Of a stretch of 64,000 nucleotides of DNA, positions 32,747 through 41,274 are shown piece after piece. Position 1 is the stretch's first letter. Every line of letters begins with the position of its first letter. The notes under the pieces are model-generated. The model ran no database searches. It was not told the origin of the DNA and worked only from the letters and a program-made list of their open reading frames with translations. Position numbers and translations under genes: made by a program. The stretch covers positions 3,906,001-3,970,000 of the forward strand of contig NZ_CP077062.1 in NCBI RefSeq assembly GCF_019039255.1, given 5' to 3'. This DNA is from Nocardioides panacis (GTDB lineage: Bacteria; Actinomycetota; Actinomycetes; Propionibacteriales; Nocardioidaceae).

Positions 32747-34291
32747 GTGCAGACAGAAGAGAAGCCGGAGCCTGCCGAAGCGATTCGGCAGGTGGAGCAC
32801 ATGCTCCGGTACGACGCCCGGACCGCTCTGGCGCGCGCCCGCACCGAGCTGGACGTCGCCGGGGCCGACCCGGACACCGTCACCTACCAGCGCTGGCTGC
32901 TGATCAAGGGCGCCGCACAGGCGCGCATCGGGGACACCGAGGACGGCGCGCGGATCATGCGCGAGGTCAAGGGCTGGGCCGAGGAGCGGGGCGAGGACAC
33001 CCTGCTCGCGGTGAGCCACCGGCGCCTCTCCGCGCTGTTCCGGCGGGTGGGTGACCCGGCGCTGATGCTCGAGCACGCGGTCGTCGCCGTCGACCTGCTC
33101 GACGACGGCGTCGAGGCCGCCATGCACGCCGACCACCTGCTCGGCCTGGCCGACGCGCTGGGCGCCAGCGGCTCCTACGAGGACTCGATCCGGCGCTACA
33201 ACGAGGCGTCGGTGCTCGCGGACGGCTGCGGCGACCGCTACCTGCAGCTCGCGGTGCTGAACAACCTCTCCTACACGCAGTACGAGGCCGGTCTCTCCTC
33301 CGAGGCGGTGGCCACCGCCGAGCGGCTGCGCAAGGAGGCCGAGAGCGACGGCCAGCCCCTGATGACGCACAACGCGGACACGATCGCGCGCGCCTACCTC
33401 GCCGTGGGCCGGTTCCACGACGCCGCCGAGGTGCTCGAGCCGCTGATCGCCGGGGCGGACACCGGCGAGGACTGCGACGGCGTGGTCTGCGCGCTGCTCA
33501 CGCTCACCGAGGTGCGCCGCAAGGCCGGCAGCTTCGACGAGGCGCAGGCGGCGCTGGACCGGGCCAACCAGCTCGCCCAGCACTACGCGCTGTCCGGTCG
33601 GCTCATCGAGGGCCTCAGCGAGCAGGCCGAGCTGCACGCCGCCCGCGGCGACTACGAGCGGGCGTTCGAGACGCTGCGCGACTTCCACCGGGCCGACGTC
33701 CAGCTGCGGGCGATGGAGCGCGACGGCCGGGCCCGCACCCTGAACGCGATCTTCGAGGCCACCGAGGCCCGCCGCAGCAGCGACTTCTTCCGCGAGCTGT
33801 CCGTGCGGGACCCGCTGACCGGGCTGCACAACCGCCGGCACCTCGACGCCCGGCTGCTCGAGCTGCTCGAGCAGGTGCAGTCGGACGGTTCGCACCTGAC
33901 GGTCGGCCTGGTCGACCTCGACCACTTCAAGCGGATCAACGACACCCGGTCGCACGCGGTCGGCGACGAGGTGCTCCGCCAGGTGGCCCAGCTGCTGCAG
34001 ACCGCGGCCGAGGAGGTCCCGGGCGGGCTGGCCGCGCGCATGGGCGGCGAGGAGTTCCTGGTGCTGCTGCCGGGCATCGACCGGGCCTCCGGCGTCGTGC
34101 GGCTCGACAACCTCCGCCGCCGGATCGCCGCGCACCCCTGGGCGCCGGTCACCGACGGGATCGCCGTGACCGCGAGCGTCGGGGTCGCCTCGGCTCCGGT
34201 CGACGAGCTCGAGCGCGGCGCCCTGCTGGCGCTGGCCGACGAGAACCTCTACCGCGCCAAGGCCGACGGCCGCAACCGCGTCGTCGCCTGA
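32747..34291 (+). CDS. Diguanylate cyclase with N-terminal TPR repeats
   Basis: This cytoplasmic protein of about 514 residues has tetratricopeptide-type helical repeats through residue 340 and a C-terminal GGDEF domain with the active motif RMGGEEFLVLLPG and the metal-binding VDLDHFKRIND. It should make cyclic di-GMP from two GTP. The GGEEF variant is active in known enzymes. The TPR part suggests control by a protein partner rather than by a small ligand. GTG at 32747 lies shortly after GGAGA; GTG at 32720 is an alternative. Confidence 0.9.
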   Translation: MQTEEKPEPAEAIRQVEHMLRYDARTALARARTELDVAGADPDTVTYQRWLLIKGAAQARIGDTEDGARIMREVKGWAEERGEDTLLAVSHRRLSALFRRVGDPALMLEHAVVAVDLLDDGVEAAMHADHLLGLADALGASGSYEDSIRRYNEASVLADGCGDRYLQLAVLNNLSYTQYEAGLSSEAVATAERLRKEAESDGQPLMTHNADTIARAYLAVGRFHDAAEVLEPLIAGADTGEDCDGVVCALLTLTEVRRKAGSFDEAQAALDRANQLAQHYALSGRLIEGLSEQAELHAARGDYERAFETLRDFHRADVQLRAMERDGRARTLNAIFEATEARRSSDFFRELSVRDPLTGLHNRRHLDARLLELLEQVQSDGSHLTVGLVDLDHFKRINDTRSHAVGDEVLRQVAQLLQTAAEEVPGGLAARMGGEEFLVLLPGIDRASGVVRLDNLRRRIAAHPWAPVTDGIAVTASVGVASAPVDELERGALLALADENLYRAKADGRNRVVA

Positions 34292-34340
34292 CCCGTCGGG
34301 GCCTACCGTGGGGGGACAACCCCGACGGAAGGACACCACC

Positions 34341-34637
34341 ATGACGGTCGACCGAGGACTGCTCGCCCTGCTCGAGGCCAAGCCAGGCAAGGGCGACGAG
34401 CTCGCCGCGTTCCTGGAGCAGGGCCGCGCGCTCGCGGCCGAGGAGGCCGGCACCGTGACCTGGTACGCCTTCCGGCTCAGCGACACGACCTACGGGATCT
34501 TCGACACCTTCGAGAACGAGGAGGACCGCCAGGCGCACCTCAACGGCCGGATCCCGGCCGCCCTGGGCCAGGTGGCCCCGGACCTGCTGGCCGCCGACCC
34601 CGACATCCGTACGACGGACATCATCGCGGTGAAGTAG
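34341..34637 (+). CDS. ABM-domain putative quinol monooxygenase
   Basis: This 98-residue protein is a single antibiotic-biosynthesis-monooxygenase fold (LLALLEAKPGKGDELAAFL, TVTWYAFRLSDTTYGIFDTF), usually a homodimer with roles in quinol or reactive-carbonyl metabolism. ATG at 34341 follows GACGGAAGG. Its stop lies 17 bp inside the convergent cupin gene. Confidence 0.85.
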   Translation: MTVDRGLLALLEAKPGKGDELAAFLEQGRALAAEEAGTVTWYAFRLSDTTYGIFDTFENEEDRQAHLNGRIPAALGQVAPDLLAADPDIRTTDIIAVK

Positions 34638-34998
34638 GTCCCTCGACGTTCACCGTCGGCACGCCGTCCCCGGCGCGGGCGATCACCGCGACCGACGGCG
34701 TGCCCGCGGGGTTGCTCTCGCGGTGCACGGTGAACGCCGGCACGTGCACGAAGTCACCCGCCTCCGCGTCGACGTACCCGTCGTGGCCCTCGAACTCCAG
34801 GCGCAGCACGCCGGAGACGACGTACAGGCTGGACTCGTTGCTGTCGTGGTGGTGCCAGCCGGAGACCGCGCCCGGGGCCGTCTCGACCTGACCGGCCCAC
34901 AGCCCCGGCGCCCCGAAGGCCTGGGACCGCGCCATGCCGGGCGTCGGGTCCGCCGCCACGAGCTCGTCGGCCTTCACCACGCGGACTGGTTCGCTCAT
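34621..34998 (-). CDS. Cupin-domain protein
   Basis: This 125-residue single-domain cupin has motif 1 as GWHHHDSNESSLYVVSG (His, His, Glu metal ligands) and motif 2 as GDFVHVPAFTVHRESN. The metal site is complete, so an enzymatic or sugar-binding role is possible, but the substrate is unknown. The start overlaps the stop of the MFS gene by four bases, so they are co-expressed. The 3' end overlaps the convergent ABM gene. Confidence 0.87.
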   Translation of the reverse strand: MSEPVRVVKADELVAADPTPGMARSQAFGAPGLWAGQVETAPGAVSGWHHHDSNESSLYVVSGVLRLEFEGHDGYVDAEAGDFVHVPAFTVHRESNPAGTPSVAVIARAGDGVPTVNVEGPTSPR

Positions 34999-36203
34999 CC
35001 GACCAGTGTGGCACCCGGCCGTGCGCGCCGGCCGGACCGCCTCGAGAGCGCGTAGGCGCCGGCCACCGTCGCGGCCACCACCGCCGCGAAGCCGACGCCG
35101 GCCGGCACGACGCCGACGGCCGCCGAGGTCAGGCCCTCGACCACGACCGGCACCGACATGCCGACGTAGACGACCGCGAAGTAGGCGGAGGTCACCGCCG
35201 CCCGGGTGCCGTCCGGCGTGTGCGCGACCAGCGTCGCGAGGCCCTGGCTGAAGCCGACGCCGTGGCCGAGCCCGGACACCAGGCCGCCGAGCACCAGGAC
35301 CGGCCACCAGCCGGTCACCATGGCGAGGGCCAGCAGCGCCATGCCGGTCACCAGCGCGGCCGCGGCGACCCGCTCCCAGGTGCCCTCGCCGAGCCGGGTC
35401 AGCGCGACCTGGCCGACGGCGGAGCCGACGTAGAACGTGGAGATCAGCAGGGCGACCGCGACCGGGCCGGTGACGCCCAGGACCTCGGCGGCGATCGTCG
35501 GGGTGACCGCGGTGAACAGGCCGAGCACCGCGAACGCCGCCAGCCCCAGCGCCCCGGTGGCCACGAAGAACGGCCGCACCTCCTCGGGGACGGCGAGCCG
35601 CATCCGGTGCAGCCGCGCCCCAGCAGGGCCGGCCCGTTCCGCCGACTCCGGCAGCAGCGCGACGACGACCAGACCCGCCAGGCACAGCCCGAGGTGCACG
35701 GCGTACGGCGTCCGCATCGGTGCCGGAGCCCAGGCCACCAGGAGCCCGCCGAGCAGCGGGCCGAGCCCGAGCCCGGTGACGTTCGCGGTCGTCGCGACCA
35801 GCGGGGCGCGCCGCGTCCAGGATCCGCGGGCCGTCTCGGTGACCGCGGCCGTCGCGGTGCCGACGAAGATCCCGGCCGACAGCCCGGAGAGCAGCCGCCC
35901 GACGAGCAGCACCGCGACGCCGTCGGCGAGCAGGAAGCAGCCGGCGCTGAGCACCGCCGCGACGAGGCCGGCGGCCAGCAGCGGCCGGCGCCCGAGCACG
36001 TCCGACCACTGGCCGAAGGCGACCAGCGCGACCAGCACCCCCGCGGCGTACGACGCGTAGACCACCGTCACCGTCACCAGGCCGAACCCGAAGGACTGCT
36101 CGTAGGTCCGGTAGACCGAGGACGGCAGCGTCCCGCCGGTCATCACGACGGTCAGCACCAGGGCGAGCGCGACGGTCTGCGGGGCACGGGTCGGGGACGG
36201 CAC
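34995..36203 (-). CDS. MFS transporter
   Basis: This 402-residue exporter has 12 predicted helices and the MFS motif GQWSDVLGRRPLLAAG after helix 2. TTANVTGLGLGPLLGGLL resembles motif C of drug/H+ antiporters. GTG at 36203 begins the short cytoplasmic N-terminus; the longer frame is not family-like. It is translationally coupled to the downstream cupin. Substrate unknown. Confidence 0.88.
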   Translation of the reverse strand: MPSPTRAPQTVALALVLTVVMTGGTLPSSVYRTYEQSFGFGLVTVTVVYASYAAGVLVALVAFGQWSDVLGRRPLLAAGLVAAVLSAGCFLLADGVAVLLVGRLLSGLSAGIFVGTATAAVTETARGSWTRRAPLVATTANVTGLGLGPLLGGLLVAWAPAPMRTPYAVHLGLCLAGLVVVALLPESAERAGPAGARLHRMRLAVPEEVRPFFVATGALGLAAFAVLGLFTAVTPTIAAEVLGVTGPVAVALLISTFYVGSAVGQVALTRLGEGTWERVAAAALVTGMALLALAMVTGWWPVLVLGGLVSGLGHGVGFSQGLATLVAHTPDGTRAAVTSAYFAVVYVGMSVPVVVEGLTSAAVGVVPAGVGFAAVVAATVAGAYALSRRSGRRARPGATLVG

Positions 36204-36307
36204 CCGCCCAGCCTGCCCCGATGCCCGGGCGCCCAGTCCTCCTGACCGCGGACCGGGCACCCTGCCGGACCTCCCACGGCGGGGTGCCCGGCCAGCTGCT
36301 CCGCTGC

Positions 36308-36760
36308 CTACTGCCGGGGGTCCTCGAGCGTGACGTCCACGACGGCGACGCGTACGTCGACCGCGTCGGCGGAGTCCAGCAGCACGCCTCGCAGCACGCT
36401 GCGGGTCACGGCCCGGCAGAGGTCGCCCAGCGCCGGCAGGTCCAGGTCGTAGCGGGCGACCACCTCGACTTCGACCGCCGTGCACACGTCGCCGTCGAGC
36501 TCGAGCCGCAGTCCCGAGGGCGCGGCCCCCTCGACCCCGCTCAGCGCGGCCCGCAGCGCGCTCAGCACCACCCGCTCGTTGACGTGCGTCGTCGAGCCGA
36601 GCTCGTCGGTCAGCGGCACCAGCACGGAGCGGCCCGGGCGGACCGTCCCGCGGATCCGGCGCATCACCCCGCCGGCGGTCTGCTCCCAGTCCGGGGCGGC
36701 CGTCGGCTCCTCGCGCGCCAGCGCGGCGGCCCGGTCGAGCGGGTCGGGGGTCTCGCTCAT
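36308..36760 (-). CDS. Asp23/Gls24-family protein
   Basis: This 150-residue protein has the Asp23 type of beta-alpha pattern in its second half (VEVEVVARYDLDLPALGDLCRAVTRSVLRG..VDVRVAVVDVTLED). Asp23 proteins are linked to envelope or alkaline stress. ATG at 36760 overlaps the sigma-factor stop (ATGA), so the two form an operon. It faces the larger Asp23 operon across a divergent promoter. Confidence 0.75.
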   Translation of the reverse strand: MSETPDPLDRAAALAREEPTAAPDWEQTAGGVMRRIRGTVRPGRSVLVPLTDELGSTTHVNERVVLSALRAALSGVEGAAPSGLRLELDGDVCTAVEVEVVARYDLDLPALGDLCRAVTRSVLRGVLLDSADAVDVRVAVVDVTLEDPRQ

Positions 36761-37305
36761 CGCCACGCCTCCATCCTCCTCGCCAGTGCCTCGCGGCTGC
36801 GGTGCAGCAGTCCCCGCACGCTCGTCGGGGTGATGCTCAGTGCGGTCGCGATCTCGTCGTACGACAGGCCCTCGACCTCACGGAGCAGCCAGCACGACCG
36901 CTGCCGGATCGGCAGCTCCTGGAGCGCCGCCCGCAGCGCGCCGAGCAGCTGGCTCTCCATCGCCCCGCCCAGCGTCACGTCGGAGACCGACTCTATGTGC
37001 CGCTCGAGGGCCTCGTCCTCCAGCGGGGTCGGCTTGCGCGTGCGCTGCAGGTCGGCCGCCCGGCGCGAGACCAGGGTGAACAGCCAGGTGCGCAGGGTGG
37101 ACTCGCCGCGGAACCCGTCGAGGCTGCGCCAGGCGGAGACCAGCGCCTCCTGCGTCGCGTCGGACGCGTCGTCGTCGTCGCCGAGGATGAACCGGGCGTA
37201 GCGCCGCATCCCCGGGCCGTGCCGGTCGACGATCACGGCGAAGGCGTCGGTGTCCCCGAGCCGGGCCGCGCGCGCCAGCGCGGCGTCGCTGCGCTGCTGG
37301 TCCAC
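36757..37305 (-). CDS. ECF-type RNA polymerase sigma factor
   Basis: This sigma factor of about 182 residues has region 2 (AFAVIVDRHGPGMRRYARFILGD, DATQEALVSAWRSLDGFRGES, LRTWLFTLVSRRAADLQR) and region 4 (LPIRQRSCWLLREVEGLSYDEIATALSITPTSVRGLLHRSREAL). No anti-sigma factor gene is adjacent; instead it is coupled to an Asp23-like gene. GTG at 37305 was chosen because the longer N-terminus is Arg-rich and not family-like. It probably drives the divergent Asp23 operon. Confidence 0.9.
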   Translation of the reverse strand: MDQQRSDAALARAARLGDTDAFAVIVDRHGPGMRRYARFILGDDDDASDATQEALVSAWRSLDGFRGESTLRTWLFTLVSRRAADLQRTRKPTPLEDEALERHIESVSDVTLGGAMESQLLGALRAALQELPIRQRSCWLLREVEGLSYDEIATALSITPTSVRGLLHRSREALARRMEAWR

Positions 37306-37448
37306 GCCCCTCTTGTGCCCCGACCCCCTGCGTCGAACCCTGGGAGGGGCGACGTGTCCCACGTCACCCGGACCGTCGCGTGAGGTTTCCGCTCCCCGGC
37401 GCGACCCACCTCTGACACACGAGATCGCAGACGACGAAGGAGCCAGAC

Positions 37449-37913
37449 ATGGCCGAGCAGACCAGCACGCCGATCACGGGCAGGACCACCGACATCGCCA
37501 CCCAGGGCACCGGCGCCCTCGCGAGCGACCACGGCAAGACCGCCATCGCGGACACCGTCGTGTCGAAGATCGCCGGCATCGCGACCCGCGAGGTGAGCGG
37601 CGTCTACAACCTCGGCGGCGGCGCGACCCGTGCGGTCGGCGCGATCCGCGAGCGCATCCCGGGCTCGCGCACCAACTTCGGCCAGGGCGTCACCGTCGAG
37701 GTCGGCGAGCGGCAGGCCGCGATCGACGTGGACCTCGTCGCGGAGTTCGGTGTCGCGATCGCCGACCTGGCAGCCGGGGTACGCCGCAACGTGATCTCCT
37801 CGGTGGAGCGGATGACCGGTCTCGAGGTCACCGAGGTCAACATCACGGTGCACGACGTCCACCTCGAGAACGAGGACGACGACACCGAGCCCGCCCCGAG
37901 CCGCGTCGAGTGA
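37449..37913 (+). CDS. Asp23/Gls24-family envelope stress protein
   Basis: This 154-residue protein has the canonical Asp23 core: IADTVVSKIAGIATREVSGVYNLGG, VTVEVGERQAAIDVDLVAEFGVAI and TGLEVTEVNITVHDVHLE. Members sit at the membrane through AmaP-type anchors, which the same operon encodes. It is the first gene of a seven-gene overlapping operon, with ATG at 37449 after GAAGGAGCC. It is divergent from the sigma factor. Confidence 0.92.
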   Translation: MAEQTSTPITGRTTDIATQGTGALASDHGKTAIADTVVSKIAGIATREVSGVYNLGGGATRAVGAIRERIPGSRTNFGQGVTVEVGERQAAIDVDLVAEFGVAIADLAAGVRRNVISSVERMTGLEVTEVNITVHDVHLENEDDDTEPAPSRVE

Positions 37914-38218
37914 CCAGCGGTACCCCCGGCCCCGCCACCGGCACCACCGGCGGGCCCGAGCTCGTGGACGCCGTGGCCGAGACCGTGCGCGCCGTCCCCG
38001 GAGTCCACGACCTGCACGGCGGCGTCCTCGGCGAGGTGGGCACCTACCTCCCAGGTCGTCGCGTGGCCGGCGTACGCCTGACCGACGACGGCTGCGACCT
38101 GCACATCGCCGCGACCCGCGTGGCACCGCTTGCCGACACCGTCCGGGCGGTGCGCGCCGCGGTCCGCCCGCTGGTCACCGGCCGCATCGACGTGACCGTC
38201 GAGGACGTGGTCGCGTGA
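37910..38218 (+). CDS. Small Asp23-operon protein
   Basis: This 102-residue protein has a C-terminal half (GVRLTDDGCDLHIAATRVAPLADTVRAVRAAVRPLVTGRIDVTVEDV) that follows the same beta-alpha-beta layout as the Asp23 core but is more divergent. GTG start overlaps the previous stop by four bases (GTGA). A role in the same envelope complex is inferred from linkage. Confidence 0.75.
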   Translation: MTSGTPGPATGTTGGPELVDAVAETVRAVPGVHDLHGGVLGEVGTYLPGRRVAGVRLTDDGCDLHIAATRVAPLADTVRAVRAAVRPLVTGRIDVTVEDVVA

Positions 38219-38505
38219 GCGGCCCGGTGGACGTCGCAGGGGACGCCGCGGCGCGGGCCCGGCACGCGCGCCGCGAGCTGGTCAAGCTGCACCACCCGGA
38301 CCGCGGCGGCGACGCGGAGCGGTTCGTCGAGGTCCTCGCGGCCCTCGACCCGCTGCCCGCCCGCGCGGACCACCCGCGCACCCCCGGCGTGCCCCCGACG
38401 CCGGCACGACCCTCCGGGGGCCGGCGCCGCCGCGCCCTGCTGCTCGGCGTGCGCGCCGGGCTGCCCCGACGGATACCGGGAGCCCGCCGCTATGCGACCT
38501 ACTGA
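38215..38505 (+). CDS. Short J-domain-like protein
   Basis: This 96-residue basic protein contains ARRELVKLHHPDRGGDAERF, in which the HPD tripeptide and following Gly-Gly-Asp look like helix II, loop and helix III of a DnaJ J-domain. The first helix is short and nothing follows but a Pro/Arg-rich tail. GTG start overlaps the previous stop (GTGA). J-proteins recruit DnaK; one embedded in an Asp23 operon is unusual. Similarity is limited to this motif. Confidence 0.6.
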   Translation: MSGPVDVAGDAAARARHARRELVKLHHPDRGGDAERFVEVLAALDPLPARADHPRTPGVPPTPARPSGGRRRRALLLGVRAGLPRRIPGARRYATY

Positions 38506-38542
38506 CGAACTGCACGGGGACACCACACCCCCAAGGAGTGAC

Positions 38543-38722
38543 ATGAACCGCTCGACGCTCGGACTCCTGGCCGGCCTGCTGCTGGCCGTCGCCACCGTGA
38601 TCGGCGGCCTGCTCGGGCTGCTGCTCGCGATCGTGCTCGGTGGCCTCGGCTTCGCCGTGGGCGCCTACCTCGACGGGGACTTCGACCCTGCCGAGCTGAC
38701 CCGGAGCCGTCGGCGTGGCTGA
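38543..38722 (+). CDS. DUF2273-like small membrane protein
   Basis: This 59-residue protein has two hydrophobic helices joined by a Gly turn (LGLLAGLLLAVATVIGGLLGLLLAIVLGGLGFAVG) and ends in YLDGDFDPAELTRSRRR, the layout of DUF2273 proteins, which are regularly found in Asp23/AmaP operons. ATG at 38543 follows AAGGAGTGAC. Its end overlaps the next gene by 8 bases. Confidence 0.8.
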   Translation: MNRSTLGLLAGLLLAVATVIGGLLGLLLAIVLGGLGFAVGAYLDGDFDPAELTRSRRRG

Positions 38723-39107
38723 GCCCACCCGCCCCGCCGCCGGCGCGGAGGACTCCGCCGGCGAGCGGGGCAGCCTCGAGCTCGCCCCGCGCGTGGTCAC
38801 CCGGATCGCCGAGCTCTCGGCGCTGCAGGTCGCCCACGTGGTCCGGCGCTCCGAGGGGATCGAACGGCTCGTCGGCCGCCGGCTGCCGCGCGCGTCCGCG
38901 TCCCTGGACCGGGACCGGGTCCGCATCGAGGTCGACGTGGCCGTGCAGTGGCCCTGTCCCGTCGAGGAGGTGGCGGGGCAGGTGCGCCACCACGTGGCGG
39001 CCGAGACGGCCCGGCTGACCGGGCTGACGGTCCGCTCCACCGAGGTGACCGTGCACGCCGTGACCCGCGAGAGCACCCCCCAGCGCCCCCCGAGGAGGGT
39101 CCAGTGA
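38715..39107 (+). CDS. Asp23/Gls24-family protein
   Basis: This 130-residue Asp23 paralogue has ELAPRVVTRIAELSALQVAHVVR, RVRIEVDVAVQWPCPVEEVAGQVRHHV and TGLTVRSTEVTVHAV as the three core blocks. GTG start overlaps the DUF2273-like stop. It is the third Asp23-type protein in the operon, and the different surface sequence suggests hetero-oligomers. Role inferred. Confidence 0.85.
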   Translation: MAEPTRPAAGAEDSAGERGSLELAPRVVTRIAELSALQVAHVVRRSEGIERLVGRRLPRASASLDRDRVRIEVDVAVQWPCPVEEVAGQVRHHVAAETARLTGLTVRSTEVTVHAVTRESTPQRPPRRVQ

Positions 39108-39661
39108 GCACGTCCACCCGCACCCGGGTCACCCCGCCCGCCCCCCGCGCCGTGCCCGCGGCCGCCTGGCTCGGCCCCGCCGCGGCCGTCCTGCTGCTCG
39201 CGCTCGGCGTGGTCGCCGGCCAGGACGCGCTGGCCCGCTGGGGCGTGACGTCCGTGGGGGCGTCCTGGCTCGGTTCGACCCTCGACGGCCTCGACGGGCT
39301 CCGCGCCGCCACCTGGACCGTGCCCGTGGGCATCGCCCTGGTGGTGGTCGGGCTGGTGCTGCTGGTCACGGCCCTCAAGCCGCGCCGCCGCACCCACGTC
39401 CCGGTCGAGGCGGCCGCCGACCTCTGGCTGGCCCCCGCCGCACTGTCCGCCCTCGCCCGCGACGCCGCCGAGGGCGTGCGCGGGGTCTCCCGGGTCTCGG
39501 TCGCCGCCACCCGCACCGCCGTGCGCGTGCGGGCCGCCGCCGACCACCCCGACGAGGTCGCCGGCCCCGTCGAGGAAGCCGTGCGGGCCCGTCTCGCCGG
39601 CGCGCAGGTGAAGGTCACCGTGCGCACCCACCGTCTTCCCGGCGAAGGAGCAGACCAGTGA
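39104..39661 (+). CDS. DUF6286-type membrane protein of the Asp23 operon
   Basis: This 185-residue protein has two transmembrane helices (AAWLGPAAAVLLLALGVVAG and TWTVPVGIALVVVGLVLLV) and a cytoplasmic C-terminal domain with Asp23-like alternation (GVRGVSRVSVAATRTAVRVRAAA...VKVTVRTH). This architecture fits DUF6286. GTG start overlaps the previous stop by four bases. Confidence 0.8.
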   Translation: MSTSTRTRVTPPAPRAVPAAAWLGPAAAVLLLALGVVAGQDALARWGVTSVGASWLGSTLDGLDGLRAATWTVPVGIALVVVGLVLLVTALKPRRRTHVPVEAAADLWLAPAALSALARDAAEGVRGVSRVSVAATRTAVRVRAAADHPDEVAGPVEEAVRARLAGAQVKVTVRTHRLPGEGADQ

Positions 39662-40239
39662 CCCGCACGCTCGTCGCGATCGACCGGACCGTCGGGGTCC
39701 TCCTCGCGCTGGCGCTGGTCGCCGGCGGGCTCCTGCTGGTGGACTGGCGGCTGGACCTCGTCACCTCCCTGCCGGACGGCGTGCGGATCTCCCCGCTGCT
39801 CGACGCGGCGGCGGCGCCCTGGTGGCCGTTCGCCACCGCGGTCGCCGCGGTCGTGCTGGCCCTGGTCGGGCTGCGCTGGATCGTGGCGCACCTGCCCCGG
39901 CTGGGCAACCCGGACACCCGGCTCGCCGACAGCTCGGGCGCCGGCCGGCTCAACCTGGACACCGCCTCGGTGGCCCGGGCGACCGCCGCCGACCTCCAGT
40001 CCGACAGCGTGCTGCCGCAGGCCCGCGGCCGGGTCCAGGTCCGCCGCGGCCGGCCGACGGTGCAGCTCGACGCGCACTGCGCCCCCGGGGCCGACGTCGC
40101 CGAGCTGCGGGAGCGGGCCGAGCAGGTCACGCGCGACATGGCCCGGGCGTTCCCGTCCGGCGACCTGCCGCTGCGCGTGGTCGTCGACGCCCCCCGGCGC
40201 CGGGACCGCGGCCGCCGTACGACGCCCCGGGTGCAGTGA
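39658..40239 (+). CDS. AmaP-like membrane anchor of Asp23 proteins
   Basis: This 193-residue protein has an N-terminal helix (TVGVLLALALVAGGLLLVDW), a second helix (WWPFATAVAAVVLALVGLRW) and a C-terminal domain of about 100 residues with the RVQVRRGRPTVQLDAHCAPGADVAEL pattern seen in alkaline-shock anchor AmaP. It is the last gene of the overlapping operon and probably tethers the soluble Asp23 proteins to the inner membrane. GTG start overlaps the previous stop. Confidence 0.82.
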   Translation: MTRTLVAIDRTVGVLLALALVAGGLLLVDWRLDLVTSLPDGVRISPLLDAAAAPWWPFATAVAAVVLALVGLRWIVAHLPRLGNPDTRLADSSGAGRLNLDTASVARATAADLQSDSVLPQARGRVQVRRGRPTVQLDAHCAPGADVAELRERAEQVTRDMARAFPSGDLPLRVVVDAPRRRDRGRRTTPRVQ

Positions 40240-40243
40240 CCGC

Positions 40244-41251
40244 TCAGCCGGCGTCGAACGCCCAGCGCACCCGGCGCCGGTAGGTCTCGCCCGGGCGCAG
40301 CGTGGCGTCGCCGAACGCCGGCCGGTTCGGGGTGTCGGGGAACGCCTGCGGCTCGAGCGCGACCCCGTCGCCCTGCCGGTAGCCGCGCCCGGAGGGGCCG
40401 ACGACCGTCCCGTCGAGGAAGTTGCCGGTGTACACCTGCAGGCCGGGGGCGTCGGTGGACAGGGTCAGCGCGAGGTCGCGGGTCCGCAGCGTCGCCACCT
40501 CCCGCATGCCGCTGCCGCGCAGCACCAGGTTGTGGTCGATCCCCCGGGCGGCGAGCAGCTGCGGGTGCCCGGTGCGTACGGCGTCCCCGAGGCGGGTCGC
40601 GGCCCGCAGGTCGAACGGCGTGCCGTCGACCGCGGCCAGCTCCCCGGTGGGAAGCAGCCGCGCGTCGGTCGGGGTGTAGGCGTCCGCGTGCACCGACAGC
40701 GTGTGGTCGTCGACGGACCCGGCGCCCTCGCCGTCGAGCTGGAAGTAGGAGTGCTGGGTCAGGCTGACCGGCGTCGGCGCGTCCGTCGTGGCGGTGAGCT
40801 CGACGGCGACCGCCCCGCCCTCGACGGTGCCCTCGACGGTGCCCTCGACGGTGTAGGTCACGCTCGCCCGGACCGTCCCGGGGAACCCCTGGTCGCCGTC
40901 GGGGCTGACCAGCGTGAAGGTCGCCGAGTCCGGGCCCAGCGCCGCGAGGGTCCAGTCCCGGGTGTCGAACCCGGCCGGCCCGCCGTGCAGCGTGCTGCCG
41001 TTCTCGTTGACCGCCAGGGCGTACGTCGTCCCGTCGAGGTCGAAGCGGCCGTCGGCGATCCGGTTCGCGAAGCGGCCGACCGTCGCGCCGAGGAACGCCG
41101 TGCCCGCGACGTACTCCTCGCGGGTGCGGTGCCCGAGCACCACGTTGCGCGGTCCGCTCGGCGTCGGCACCAGCAGCCGGTGCACCGTGGCGCCGTACGC
41201 CAGGAGCTCGACACGCAGGCCGTCCGCCGGACCGATCAGATGCGTCTCCAC
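40244..41251 (-). CDS. galM: Aldose 1-epimerase
   Basis: This 335-residue mutarotase interconverts alpha- and beta-aldoses. Catalytic and binding residues are in NENGSTLHGGPAGFD (His), LTQHSYFQLDG (His) and VALEPQAFPDTPNRPAF (Glu base). A 12-bp tandem repeat at about 40826-40861 gives VEGTVEGTVEGG, which lengthens one surface loop. It is monocistronic, convergent with the Asp23 operon and divergent from an aldo/keto reductase. Confidence 0.92.
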   Translation of the reverse strand: METHLIGPADGLRVELLAYGATVHRLLVPTPSGPRNVVLGHRTREEYVAGTAFLGATVGRFANRIADGRFDLDGTTYALAVNENGSTLHGGPAGFDTRDWTLAALGPDSATFTLVSPDGDQGFPGTVRASVTYTVEGTVEGTVEGGAVAVELTATTDAPTPVSLTQHSYFQLDGEGAGSVDDHTLSVHADAYTPTDARLLPTGELAAVDGTPFDLRAATRLGDAVRTGHPQLLAARGIDHNLVLRGSGMREVATLRTRDLALTLSTDAPGLQVYTGNFLDGTVVGPSGRGYRQGDGVALEPQAFPDTPNRPAFGDATLRPGETYRRRVRWAFDAG

Positions 41252-41274
41252 GGGTGCGAGTGTAGGAAGGGGCC

